Of a stretch of DNA of 64,000 nucleotides, positions 16,466-26,070 are shown in pieces. Origin of the DNA: JANPCX01 sp031431125 (GTDB lineage: Bacteria > Pseudomonadota > Gammaproteobacteria > Burkholderiales > Burkholderiaceae_C); assembly GCA_031431125.1 (NCBI GenBank), contig JANPCX010000053.1, forward strand, positions 1 through 64,000, read 5' to 3'. Within the stretch, counting starts at the first letter, position 1. Every line of letters begins with the position of its first letter. Under the pieces are notes generated by a model. It worked only from the letters and a program-made list of their open reading frames with translations. It was not told the DNA's origin and ran no database searches. Both the position numbers and the translations under genes were made by a program.

Positions 16466-16879
16466 ATGAGACGCATTGACTGCCCGCTTTGGGCGCTGTG
16501 CTTGGCGCTGTTCGCCACCGGGGTTTGCGCCTTTAGCCTGGGTCTGCTCTTTCGTGCGGGGGTGCCCGATGACACCACGCAATCCAAAGCCTTGGCAACG
16601 CAGGCCATGGCCACGGCGTTTGATTTGCTGAAAGACTCAAAGCAGCAGCCCCAGATGCAGCGATTCTCGGTGCCGCGCCCCTTCTCCAGCGCGGGGGATG
16701 CCGTGGGTTTCACGATCCAGCCGCTTGAATCGGCCACCTACCTGGTGCGCTCTAACGATCAAGAAATTCTGCTGCTGCTCCAGCAACAGCCGGATGGAAC
16801 CGGGAAGCAGTGCTTGATGCACCCCCGTCACATCCAGGTTGGTAGCTGCCAATTGGGCGTCGGTACAGCTAAAAAATGA
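16466..16879 (+). CDS. Small membrane-anchored hypothetical protein
   Basis: 137 residues. One N-terminal membrane segment (LWALCLALFATGVCAFSLGLLF) is followed by a ~100-residue domain, probably periplasmic, with beta-like strands (GFTIQPLESATYLV, EILLLLQQQ) and two cysteines that could pair (CLMHPRHIQVGSC). It follows the previous gene by 36 bases. An anchored partner of an upstream soluble protein near vgrG is the typical layout of a periplasmic immunity protein, but no family is recognised. Confidence 0.5.
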   Translation: MRRIDCPLWALCLALFATGVCAFSLGLLFRAGVPDDTTQSKALATQAMATAFDLLKDSKQQPQMQRFSVPRPFSSAGDAVGFTIQPLESATYLVRSNDQEILLLLQQQPDGTGKQCLMHPRHIQVGSCQLGVGTAKK

Positions 16880-17106
16880 CCCCCAGCGCTTCCCAAACTA
16901 TCGCCCTCGCTTTCTCGGTTTCCTTTGGTTGCAAAAGACGCGTCCTACCCCATCGATCTGAGGGGGCCAGTTTCAAAACATTGCCAGTAGCATTTCTTGG
17001 ATGTTCTGTATCAGTTGGTCTGCAAGTGTTTCTCGGGTAACGCCGAAACGCCCTTCGTACCAACCGCTACCGCCCATCACGCTCACTCACCAGACCAAAA
17101 ATCCCC

Positions 17107-19509
17107 ATGTCCCGTCGCGTCGAAATCACCACGCCCTATGGCTCGCAATTGAAATTCCGGCAGATGACAGGCACCGAAGCCTTGTCCAGCCTGCATGCCT
17201 GGGAAGTCGATTTGCTGTCCGACAGCAAGACCCTCGACCTGAAACAAGGCTTGGGCCAGCATGCCACGCTGACGATGGAAACCGAGGGATTGGGCAAGCG
17301 CTACCTCGATGGCATCGTCACCAGGTTTGCGATGGAAGGGCGGGATACCGACGCGAAAATTTCTTACCGCATGGTGTTGTCGCCTTGGCTGTGGCTGGCT
17401 ACACGCAAGAGCGATTTCAAGATCTGGCAGAACATGACGGTGCCGCAGATCATCGAAAGCGTGCTGGGGGTGTTCGGCAAGCCGATGGAGTTCAAGCTCA
17501 GCCGGGCTTACCGCAAACGAGATTTCACCGTCCAGTATCACGAGACTTGCTACAACTTTGTCGCTCGCCTGTGCGAAAGCGAAGGTCTCTACTGGCGGTA
17601 TACACATCAATCAGGCGCCCATACCGTGGTGTTCTGCGACGACGTGGTGGGCTCGCATGAACCACTTCCTGGCGGAGATGTAATCCCGTTCTACCCGCCT
17701 GACAAGGCTGCACTTGCACCCGAAGAGCACATCCATTCCTGGTTTACCGGGCAAGAAATCCGCCCAGGAAAGGCATTCCTCGACGACTACGATTTCAAGA
17801 AGCCCAAGGCCGACCTCTCCAACAGCCTGAAGAATCCGCCAGGGCATACGCACGACTCGCACGAATCCTACCTGTGGCCGGGCGGCTATACGGCCCATGG
17901 CGATGGCGAGACCTACACCCGCGTGCAAATGGAAACCGACCTGGCCCGCCAGCAGCGTGCCCAGGCCCAGCTCACCAAACGCAGCATCGCGCCGGGCTAC
18001 ACGATCAAGTTGGACAACTACCCGCGCGCAGACCAGAACAAGCAGTACCTCGTGGTGGCGGTGCAGTACCACTTGCAGGAGAACGTGGGGGCCACGGATG
18101 GCGTAGGCGGCGTTGCATCAGGCGGGTCGATCCAGCAGTTTGCGATGGAGGTTCATCCCACCAGCGTCCCGTACCGCCCGGACATCGTGACGCCCAAACC
18201 CCGCACGCACGGCCCGCAAACCGCCATCGTGGTCGGCCCTGCGGGCGAGGAGATTTGGACTGACGCCTATGGGCGTGTCAAGGTGCAGTTCTACTGGGAC
18301 CGCGACGGCAAGATGGACGAGAACTCCAGCTGCTGGGTGCGCGTATCCACCAGTTGGGCCGGGCCGCAGTTCGGCGTGTCTTTCATTCCGCGCATTGGCA
18401 TGGAAGTCATCATTGACTTTTTGAACGGCGACCCGGACTACCCCATCCTGTTGGGATGCGTCCCGAACGCCGACAACATGCCGCCGTGGAGTTTGCCGGG
18501 CAACGCCACGCAATCGGGCATCAAGACCAAATCAAGCAAAGGTGGTGCCTTTGGTGCTGGCATGAAGAACGGCCCAGGAGACGCCAACGCCATTCGCTTC
18601 GAAGACAAGGCGGGCTCTGAGGAATTGTGGGTCCACGCTCAGAAGGATTTCTTATCGGAAACCGAGAACGATGAGAGCAAGTGGGTCGGGAATGATCGCC
18701 TCAAAGTGATCGACCGGGACGAGACCAATCACATCAAACGTGATCGCACCGAGACGGTAGACCGCAATGAAAAGATCACCGTCCACGGCTGGCGCACCGA
18801 AGAGGTCGATGGGGACGAGACCATCACCATCCACAGCAACCGCTCCGAGCGGGTCGACCACAACGAGAAGATTTCGATTGGGGACAACCGCTCCGAGGAT
18901 GTGGGGATCAATGAGTCCATCTCCATCGGCAAAAACCGCACCAAAAAAATTGGTCGCAACGAGAGCGACAAGATCGGTAAAAACTGGTCCATCAAAGTCG
19001 GCATCTTCAAGACTGAAACGATTGGTGTGGCTTCGATGCAGAACGTCGGGGTTGGCCGCATGGAAACCGTTGGCGTGGCCTACAACCTGAACGTGGGCAT
19101 GATCATGTCCACCAATGTGGGCAAAAACCAGAGCACCACCGTGGGCACGAAGTACAGCCTGAGCGTGGGTGGCGGCGGCGGAGGTGGTGGGGGAGGAGGA
19201 GGCGGTGGTGGAGGGGGCGGAACCCCCGGCATCAATGGATTTGCCGAGAGCAGCCCCAGCGCAGATTCAGACGGCGGTGGCGGCGGTGGTGGCGGCGGCG
19301 GATCAAGCATCAACATGGACGCCGACTCGATCACGCTGAACGTAGGGGCCAGCACCTTCACCATGAAGAAGGACGGAACCATCACCCTCAATGGCAAAGA
19401 CATCACCTTGACCGGCACCGCCGATATCGCTGTCAACGCCAGTGGAACACTCACCGAGTCAGCCGGTGGAAACGTAGTCGTCTCGGGCTCACAAATTCAT
19501 CTGAACTGA
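17107..19509 (+). CDS. vgrG: T6SS spike protein VgrG with polyglycine tracts
   Basis: 800 residues. Residues ~1-320 are the gp27-like hub (VEITTPYGSQLKFRQM, then YHETCYNFVARLCESEGLYW). Residues ~370-450 are the gp5-type OB domain (EEIWTDAYGRVKVQFYWDRDG, then SCWVRVSTSWAG and IPRIGMEVIIDFLNGDPD). Residues ~500-690 are a gp5-like beta-helix of repeated E-x-V-D-x-N-E-x-I units. Two pure glycine tracts follow, 18 at 688-705 and 10 at 723-732, then a final beta segment (~735-800). It trimerises as the T6SS puncturing tip. The genes downstream fit loading of the Rhs toxin. Confidence 0.95.
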   Translation: MSRRVEITTPYGSQLKFRQMTGTEALSSLHAWEVDLLSDSKTLDLKQGLGQHATLTMETEGLGKRYLDGIVTRFAMEGRDTDAKISYRMVLSPWLWLATRKSDFKIWQNMTVPQIIESVLGVFGKPMEFKLSRAYRKRDFTVQYHETCYNFVARLCESEGLYWRYTHQSGAHTVVFCDDVVGSHEPLPGGDVIPFYPPDKAALAPEEHIHSWFTGQEIRPGKAFLDDYDFKKPKADLSNSLKNPPGHTHDSHESYLWPGGYTAHGDGETYTRVQMETDLARQQRAQAQLTKRSIAPGYTIKLDNYPRADQNKQYLVVAVQYHLQENVGATDGVGGVASGGSIQQFAMEVHPTSVPYRPDIVTPKPRTHGPQTAIVVGPAGEEIWTDAYGRVKVQFYWDRDGKMDENSSCWVRVSTSWAGPQFGVSFIPRIGMEVIIDFLNGDPDYPILLGCVPNADNMPPWSLPGNATQSGIKTKSSKGGAFGAGMKNGPGDANAIRFEDKAGSEELWVHAQKDFLSETENDESKWVGNDRLKVIDRDETNHIKRDRTETVDRNEKITVHGWRTEEVDGDETITIHSNRSERVDHNEKISIGDNRSEDVGINESISIGKNRTKKIGRNESDKIGKNWSIKVGIFKTETIGVASMQNVGVGRMETVGVAYNLNVGMIMSTNVGKNQSTTVGTKYSLSVGGGGGGGGGGGGGGGGGGTPGINGFAESSPSADSDGGGGGGGGGGSSINMDADSITLNVGASTFTMKKDGTITLNGKDITLTGTADIAVNASGTLTESAGGNVVVSGSQIHLN

Positions 19510-19557
19510 CGTGTCTGTGTTGACATCCTTGTCTGCACGCGCTGCATTGGCCGCACC

Positions 19558-20616
19558 ATGAACGCTTTGCCCTCCCCCGTGCTGGAGCGAGTTCACAACG
19601 ACACTGGCGTTGCGCTGCTTCAGTACATGAAGATGGCGCCAGGCCGGTTCTTCTGCGATGTGGTCGCGGTCAAAGCCAGCTTCTTGATCACGCCTGAGGG
19701 TATCGACACCCTCCCCAGGCCGGGTGGATTTTGCATGGCCGATCTACCGCGCCAGCCCGATCAATCCATGTTCTCCTCGTTGTTGCAGGCCGGGGACACG
19801 ATCTTGGGCAAACCGGGGGCTGACCTTTACTTCACCGGCCATGCTCGCCGCGCACGCCCGGCCAAACGCTGGACAGTCAGCGTGGGTTTGGGGCCTGCGG
19901 ACAAACCTTTGGCCGCTTACGACTGCATGGCTGTGGGACCGAGAGTCTGGCAACACAGCTTGCTCTCTGGTTGGACCGCCAGCGAGCCCGAGGCCACACA
20001 AGCCGTGCCCATTCAATACGAGCTGGCCTATGGCGGCGTGAAACCCCTGCGGGATCAGCCACGGTCGGAATGGAAAACATTTGAGGCCAACCCGAGCGGG
20101 ACAGGCTTCAGTTTCGACGGCTACAGCCGCAGCGACACCCCTGCCGCGCCACAGTGGGAGTCCAGCAGTTTGCTCGCTTCCATCAAAACGCCGGAGCTGG
20201 TGGGACTCGGCCCCGTTGCCCGCCCCTGGACCAGCCGCAGCCAATACGCTGGCACCTACGACGAAGCCTGGGAGCGCATGCGCCAGCAACAGCAGCCGGT
20301 GGTCGACTACCCCAAAGACTTCGATATGCGTTTCTTCCAGTGCGCCCACCCGCGCCTACAAACACCCGCCCCCCTCAAAGGCAATGAAGCCCTGCGCCTG
20401 GGAGGCCTCTTGGCGGAAACAAATGAGTTGGTGAGCCGCCTACCAGGTTGGTCGGTTGTCGCCACGTTTCATAGCGACAGCGCGCCATCGCGCGCTTTGC
20501 CCTTGGACACCGTCCACATTGACTTGGACAGGCAGCAAGTCCACCTGGTGTGGCACCTGACGCTGCCCCATGCCATGGCGATGCATACCGTTGAATTGAA
20601 GTTGGAGAAACTCTGA
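19558..20616 (+). CDS. DUF2169-domain T6SS adaptor
   Basis: 352 residues. The family signature is visible at the N-terminus: FFCDVVAVKASFLITPEG, then GDTILGKPGADLYFTGHA, the tryptophan-rich VGPRVW and IQYELAYGG. DUF2169 proteins lie between vgrG and Rhs or PAAR-like genes and are thought to act as chaperones that load effectors onto VgrG. It starts 48 bases after vgrG, and its stop overlaps the next start (TGATG). No signal peptide, as expected for a cytoplasmic loading factor. Confidence 0.85.
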   Translation: MNALPSPVLERVHNDTGVALLQYMKMAPGRFFCDVVAVKASFLITPEGIDTLPRPGGFCMADLPRQPDQSMFSSLLQAGDTILGKPGADLYFTGHARRARPAKRWTVSVGLGPADKPLAAYDCMAVGPRVWQHSLLSGWTASEPEATQAVPIQYELAYGGVKPLRDQPRSEWKTFEANPSGTGFSFDGYSRSDTPAAPQWESSSLLASIKTPELVGLGPVARPWTSRSQYAGTYDEAWERMRQQQQPVVDYPKDFDMRFFQCAHPRLQTPAPLKGNEALRLGGLLAETNELVSRLPGWSVVATFHSDSAPSRALPLDTVHIDLDRQQVHLVWHLTLPHAMAMHTVELKLEKL

Positions 20617-20960
20617 TGGCCACTAAACACATCGGCGATGCCGAAGGCACGTTTTATGTCATGAGCGTCGCGCCTGACCTTTGTGTGGTCGGCAAGGCTG
20701 TGATTCCGTTTGATATTTTTCAGGTGCTCACGCCAGAAAAAAGTGACTACGCCAAGACCGTCTTTGCGCGTGGCAATCCGGTGCTCATGCAAAACAGCGT
20801 GATCCGTGCCGTGATCGGCGACGCGGGCGAAGGCGTTGCCTCCACGGTGTCAGAAGGCGGAGGTCACAGCAAGATCCTCACAGGCGCCCCGACTGTGTTT
20901 GCAGAAGGTCGCCCGGTATCACGCCACATGGACGACGTGCTCATGAATGGGAACAACTGA
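20616..20960 (+). CDS. DUF4150 PAAR-like tip protein
   Basis: 114 residues of the PAAR-like DUF4150 family: VMSVAPDLCVVGKAVIPFDIFQVL, then a central strand pair and the ending GAPTVFAEGRPVSRHMDDVLMNG. Such proteins cap the VgrG trimer and link the effector. Both ends overlap neighbours by the sequence TGATG, upstream with the DUF2169 gene and downstream with rhs, so the three are translationally coupled and probably made in fixed ratio. Confidence 0.85.
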   Translation: MATKHIGDAEGTFYVMSVAPDLCVVGKAVIPFDIFQVLTPEKSDYAKTVFARGNPVLMQNSVIRAVIGDAGEGVASTVSEGGGHSKILTGAPTVFAEGRPVSRHMDDVLMNGNN

Positions 20961-23900
20961 TGGGCCTTTGGAATACCGTGGGCAAGCTGTTCACCTCAGA
21001 GAGTGCGCCGCCGAATCCAAAGAAAGAAGAACTTCGCAAGATTCGCGCGGACTGGGAATCCAAGAAGCGCAGCCAAGAAGAGTACAACAGCGAAACAGAC
21101 AAGTGGTTGGATAAGTTAGAAGCCGTCAAGGAGGACATGGGCTCTAGCGATCCAACAGTCCGCGAGGCGGCGTATAGCGAAAAGAACCTGGCTCAAATCC
21201 GGTTGTGGACGCTGAACGATGAGATAAATGCCAACGGCATGAGTCGCACGCCACGTTTTTATGAGCACCGGCTCAATGAAAGTGCAGCCGTTGGTGCGGC
21301 TCTTTCAGGCGCACTCGTTGCTGCCCGTTCCAGCGGGAAAAATGGCGCTGCCACACCCGCCTGCTCCTGCGCCTCGGCAGGCAAGCCGGTCAATCCGGTG
21401 CTGGGCAACAAATTTCTGTCTGACGACATCGACCTCGACTTCATGCTTGATGGCCCGCTGCCACTGGCTTGGCAACGCAACTATTCATCCAACAACGCCC
21501 ATGAGGGTTGGTTGGGTCTGGGTTGGAGCGTACCCATCAGTTTTCGCCTGGACGTGGAGCCTGACGGCATCACCTTTGTGGATCAACAAGGCAGGCGCAC
21601 CGAGTTTCCGCACATCGCCGTGCAAGAGCAGTTTTTTTCCAAGTACGAGCGAACCACCCTGCACCGTGCTGCACGCAATGTGTATGAGCTTGTCACGTCC
21701 AATGGCTTGCGCTTGGTCTTCGGCCCCAACGAACACCAGGAAGCGGCGCTCACCGCCAAAGCCGCGTCGGCTGACGCTGGTCAAAAAACATCCCCAACAG
21801 AGGCAGCCGCTACACCCCTCAACCCGGGCAGCGACCCAGCGGCGGCCCAGCAGCCCCTCACCGCACGCGACCTACCCGAGCTTGAAGTTCTTCCTTTGCT
21901 GGGCTTCATCGACCGCAACCGCCAGCACATCCGCATCGGCTACCGCCTGGATGGCCTGCCCAGCCATTTGATCGACGGCACCGGTCGGCGCATCGCCTTC
22001 CAGTTCGACACCCAAAGCCAACCCCAACGCGCCAAGCATCCCCGCTTGGTGGCGGTGGTGGAAGAATTCGGCCCCGCCAACCAACACGGCACCTGGCCTG
22101 AATCGCAGCAAACCCTGCTGGTGCGCTACCAGTACAGCCCCGATGGCGACCTGATGGCCGTACTCGACAGCCAAGGCCAAACGGTGCGCGAGTTCGCTTA
22201 CACCCATCACATGATGGTGCAGCACAGCGAGCCCGGGGGCATCGTCTCGCGGTATGAGTGGAGCAGGCTTGACCCCACGGGCCAGGTGCTGCGCAACAGC
22301 CTGTCCACCGGCGAGTTCTGGAACTTCAGCTATGACGCGGCTGGACGTGCCACCACCGTCACCGACGCCACGGGCCGGGTCACGGTCTACCAGTACAACA
22401 GCGATCAACACCTGACTGGCTTGGTTGACCCCCTGGGCGGCCATACCCGCTACGAGCTGGACCCCTACGGCAACGTCCTGGCGCAAACCGACCCCGCAGG
22501 CCGCATCACCCGTTATGCCTACGACGCCCAAGGCAGCTTGCTGCGGCTGACCCAAGCCGACGGCAGCAGCTACGCGCTGGAGCAACACCCCCAGTGGCGC
22601 AAGCCCACCGCCATCACCAACCCCTTGGGCCAGACCACGCGCTTCGAGTACGACGAACGCGGCAATCTCGTTTCAGAAACCCAAGCCGATGGTGCCCGCA
22701 CCGCCTACCACCTCAACGTCCAAGGCTTGCCCACGCGCATCACCGACGCTAGAAGCGGCGTGGTGCAACTGGAATATGACGCTGCAGGCCGCGTGCTGGC
22801 CCGCACCGACTGTTCAGGGCAAACCACACGTTTTGGCTACAACCGCGAAGGCCAGCTCAGTGAGGTGGTCGATGCCGCAGGCCACCGCACCTACTACACC
22901 TACCAAACGATCAACCGCGCACCGCGTTTGGTCGCCGCGCACTTGCCGGGTGGGGGTAACAACGAAGGTGCCACCGAACGTTTCGCCTACGACAGCCTGG
23001 GCCGCCTGGTGGCCCACCAAGACCCGCTGGGGCACATCACCCGCTACCAGTTGGACACCAGCGGTCGTCCCGTGGCCCGTCAAAATGCCCTGGGCCAAGC
23101 GCTGCGCTACGAGTACGACATCCACGGCCGCCTGACCACGCTAGTCAATGAAGCCGGTGCGCAGTGGCGTTTTGCCTGGAACCTTCTGGACCATTTGATT
23201 GCCGAACAAGGTTTTGACGGCAAACGCACCGACTACGCCTACGACCCCACGGGGCGTTTGCTGCAATCGCATGAGGGTGTAGCCGCTGGCGCGGGCCTGT
23301 TGAGCAAAGGCCCCGATGTCATCCAAACCCGCTACCGGCGCGACCCGATGGGCAGGCTCATCGCCACGGCGGCGCTCAAGCCGGGCACGCCTGAATACCC
23401 TGGGCTGCAGACCAGCCGCAAGCGCTACCAATACGACGCTGCTGGCCAACTGATCGCCGCGCGCAACGCCCACAGCGAGGTGGAGCTTTATTACGATGCC
23501 CAGGGGCGTTTGCTGCGCGAAATCATCCGCAGTGGCACCGGGGGCGGTACCACGGGCGGACCCCACAGCAGCACGGTCGAGCACCAATACGGCCCCTTGG
23601 GCAACCGCATGGCCACGGTGCTGCCCGATGGCCGGGTGCTAAACCACCTGAGTTACGGCAGTGGCCACGTGCACCAGATCAACCTGGACGGCGAGGTGGT
23701 GTGCGACATCGAGCGCGACGCGCTGCACCGCGAAGTCGGCCGCAGCCAGGGCCTGCTGCACAGCCAGTACCAGCGGGATGCCATGGGGCGGCTGCTTTGG
23801 AGCCGGGCGGGGCCAGGTTCAGCGCAGCACAACACAGCGCAGGCCGGTGTAGCCCCTGGCACCCAGGCCGAACCCCAATCCACCGGCCTGACCCTGGCCC

Positions 23901-25693
23901 GTCGTTACCAGTACGACCGTGCGGGGCAGTTGCTGTCCATCCAGGACGAGCGGCGAGGCAGCCGCACGCAATACGGGTATGACGCGATTGGGCGCTTGCT
24001 GTCCGCACAGAGCGCGGGCGGTGCCGCGCCAGGCAGTGCTGTGGGCACACCCCGCCTGGAGACCTTCGCCTTTGACCCGGCCCACAACCTGATGCAGTTC
24101 AGCGCCGCCCCGTCGCCCGATTCAGCGCGGCGTGGGCCTGCGGCGAATGAGGCAGGCGCTTCCGGTGCTGCCCCTACACCAGCGGGCACCGACCCCGCCC
24201 AGGCCTGGGCCGAATTCGTCAAAGCGCAACTGAGCGACCCGCAGTTCAATGCTATGGCGGGTTTGCCCACCCAGTGGCAGGCTCAAGACCCGCTGAGTTG
24301 GGGCGAGCACAAACCCAACCACCTGCTCACCTGGCAGGACCAACGTTACCGCTACGACGCCTGGGGCAACTGCATACATAAACTCAGCGGCCCGGCTGAT
24401 CCGCGCAGCGCCAAACGCTGTGAACAGCACCTCCTTTGGAATGCCGAGCAGCAGTTGGTTCAAGTGCAGGTTCAGCGTGGTGAAGGGGCATCCTCCGGCG
24501 CGAAAACCGAGGTCTGGCGTTATGCCTACGACCCGTTTGGCCGCAGGCTCGCCAAGTGGCGGTTGGATGGGCAAGGCAACAGCCCGCAGCCGGGCTCGCT
24601 GACGCGCTTCAGTTGGGATGGCAACCGCTTGTTGATGGAGCAGCGGGCGCAAGACCATCGCACCCACAGCCTGCTTTACCTTTACGAGCCGGAGAGTTTT
24701 GTGCCGCTGGCGCTGGTGCGTAGCGCGCAGATGGCCGACCCGGAAGCACAAGCCGAATCGAAACAAGAAGACGCCGACCCGCCCAAATTACCGGCCTCTT
24801 TGCTGCAAGCCTTGGACGATTCGCCCGAGGTGTTGCCCAAGCTTCAAGCGCGGCAGCGCAAGCTGGCCTCGCAGATGGGAATGCCCGTGCAGCAACTTGC
24901 GCTGGTGTTGCCAGGGCGGCCTGAGGCCACCACTGATTCAGCGAGCAACAAACAAGCCGGCAACCAAGAGGTGTTCTACGTTCACACCGACCACCTGGGC
25001 ACGCCGCAGGAGTTGACGGATGAACAGGGGCATTTGGTTTGGGCCGCCCAGTACAAGGCTTGGGGCGGCACCACGCAGATTGAGCAGCCGCCCAGGCGCG
25101 TGACCCGCACCGTGGGCAACACGGTGCAGCAGGTCTGGGAACAACAGGCCGAGCCGGTGCAGCAGAACCTGCGGTTTCAGGGGCAGTACTTTGACGCCGA
25201 GACCGGGCTGCACTACAACCGCTTCCGCTACTACGATCCGGACTGCGGGCGGTTCATTTCGCAAGATCCGATTGGGCTACGCGGGGGGATCAACCTCTAT
25301 CAGTACGCGCCTAATCCGGTGACTTGGATTGACCCGTTGGGACTAGCAAAAATACCCAATAAAGTTTCTGGGGATCGTCGAGAGGGACAGTTCAAAGACG
25401 AAATGAAGGCGAAGCATCCGGGGGCAACTGTTCAATGCGAATGTTACTTGAGAGATGCAAAAGGCAATTCGGTAAAGGATAAAGATACTGGCGAACGAAG
25501 ACGTGTTGATACCGCTGTAATAGAAAATGGGAAAGCGCAAACATATGAAGTTACCAGTCAAACTGCTGACAAAACAGGTCAACTCGCAAAGGAAGGGCGC
25601 ATCATGAAGGATGGAGGTACTTTTATTCGCGATAGAACAACGGGGGAACTCGTTCCAGTAAATGGACCGTCAACAGTCGTCCGAATTGATTAA
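20960..25693 (+). CDS. rhs: Rhs-family T6SS effector with a nuclease-like C-terminal tip
   Basis: 1577 residues. A helical N-terminus (~25-110) leads to the DUF6531 domain (~141-215, KPVNPVLGNKFLSDDIDLDF). Many YD repeats (Y-D-A-x-G-R) follow, building the shell that encloses the toxin. The Rhs core ends at RYYDPDCGRFISQDPIGL... NPVTWIDPLGLA. From residue 1464 (base 25349) the 114-residue tip is unrelated and drops sharply in GC. The tip carries RRVDTAVIE (D1517) followed by YEVTSQT (E1530), which fits a D...E-x-T restriction-endonuclease-like core. Target DNA or RNA is unknown. Two putative immunity genes follow. Confidence 0.93.
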   Translation: MGLWNTVGKLFTSESAPPNPKKEELRKIRADWESKKRSQEEYNSETDKWLDKLEAVKEDMGSSDPTVREAAYSEKNLAQIRLWTLNDEINANGMSRTPRFYEHRLNESAAVGAALSGALVAARSSGKNGAATPACSCASAGKPVNPVLGNKFLSDDIDLDFMLDGPLPLAWQRNYSSNNAHEGWLGLGWSVPISFRLDVEPDGITFVDQQGRRTEFPHIAVQEQFFSKYERTTLHRAARNVYELVTSNGLRLVFGPNEHQEAALTAKAASADAGQKTSPTEAAATPLNPGSDPAAAQQPLTARDLPELEVLPLLGFIDRNRQHIRIGYRLDGLPSHLIDGTGRRIAFQFDTQSQPQRAKHPRLVAVVEEFGPANQHGTWPESQQTLLVRYQYSPDGDLMAVLDSQGQTVREFAYTHHMMVQHSEPGGIVSRYEWSRLDPTGQVLRNSLSTGEFWNFSYDAAGRATTVTDATGRVTVYQYNSDQHLTGLVDPLGGHTRYELDPYGNVLAQTDPAGRITRYAYDAQGSLLRLTQADGSSYALEQHPQWRKPTAITNPLGQTTRFEYDERGNLVSETQADGARTAYHLNVQGLPTRITDARSGVVQLEYDAAGRVLARTDCSGQTTRFGYNREGQLSEVVDAAGHRTYYTYQTINRAPRLVAAHLPGGGNNEGATERFAYDSLGRLVAHQDPLGHITRYQLDTSGRPVARQNALGQALRYEYDIHGRLTTLVNEAGAQWRFAWNLLDHLIAEQGFDGKRTDYAYDPTGRLLQSHEGVAAGAGLLSKGPDVIQTRYRRDPMGRLIATAALKPGTPEYPGLQTSRKRYQYDAAGQLIAARNAHSEVELYYDAQGRLLREIIRSGTGGGTTGGPHSSTVEHQYGPLGNRMATVLPDGRVLNHLSYGSGHVHQINLDGEVVCDIERDALHREVGRSQGLLHSQYQRDAMGRLLWSRAGPGSAQHNTAQAGVAPGTQAEPQSTGLTLARRYQYDRAGQLLSIQDERRGSRTQYGYDAIGRLLSAQSAGGAAPGSAVGTPRLETFAFDPAHNLMQFSAAPSPDSARRGPAANEAGASGAAPTPAGTDPAQAWAEFVKAQLSDPQFNAMAGLPTQWQAQDPLSWGEHKPNHLLTWQDQRYRYDAWGNCIHKLSGPADPRSAKRCEQHLLWNAEQQLVQVQVQRGEGASSGAKTEVWRYAYDPFGRRLAKWRLDGQGNSPQPGSLTRFSWDGNRLLMEQRAQDHRTHSLLYLYEPESFVPLALVRSAQMADPEAQAESKQEDADPPKLPASLLQALDDSPEVLPKLQARQRKLASQMGMPVQQLALVLPGRPEATTDSASNKQAGNQEVFYVHTDHLGTPQELTDEQGHLVWAAQYKAWGGTTQIEQPPRRVTRTVGNTVQQVWEQQAEPVQQNLRFQGQYFDAETGLHYNRFRYYDPDCGRFISQDPIGLRGGINLYQYAPNPVTWIDPLGLAKIPNKVSGDRREGQFKDEMKAKHPGATVQCECYLRDAKGNSVKDKDTGERRRVDTAVIENGKAQTYEVTSQTADKTGQLAKEGRIMKDGGTFIRDRTTGELVPVNGPSTVVRID

Positions 25694-25718
25694 TCAATCA
25701 CTAAAATATTTGAATAAA

Positions 25719-26048
25719 ATGGAAGATAACTACGAAATGTGGGATATAGATCAACTTCTGCAGTCATACACAGAAGTCCCTGATATGGCGAAAGCGGTAG
25801 AGGTAAAAATGGAGTGTTTATTCATTTTTCTTGAAAGTAATTCTTTATTGAAATGTAAGATATCAGATGGAAAAGGAAATCTGCAAAAAAGAATTATTAT
25901 GAAGAATGACTTAACAGAGGATGGGAAGAAGCTTGCTAGTGGCCCCAAGAATCCAGTTCATAGATGGTTGGACTCAAAGGGGTCACAGAAAAGTCCACCC
26001 AATATGGGGCTTTTGGAAAAAGCATTAGCAGAAATTCGAGTCACTTAA
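25719..26048 (+). CDS. Putative Rhs immunity protein, copy 1
   Basis: 109 residues from the ATG giving MEDNYEMWDI, chosen to match copy 2; an ATG at 25662 would overlap the rhs end and add 19 residues. A helical N-terminus (IDQLLQSYTEVPDMAKAVEVKM) is followed by a beta part and a conserved ending GPKNPVHRWL... LLEKALAEIR. No signal peptide, consistent with a cytoplasmic inhibitor of a cytoplasmic toxin. Very low GC compared with the rhs core, matching the toxin tip, which suggests both came together. The immunity role is inferred from position. Confidence 0.65.
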   Translation: MEDNYEMWDIDQLLQSYTEVPDMAKAVEVKMECLFIFLESNSLLKCKISDGKGNLQKRIIMKNDLTEDGKKLASGPKNPVHRWLDSKGSQKSPPNMGLLEKALAEIRVT

Positions 26049-26070
26049 CTAAAAACCCATTTTTTAGAAA

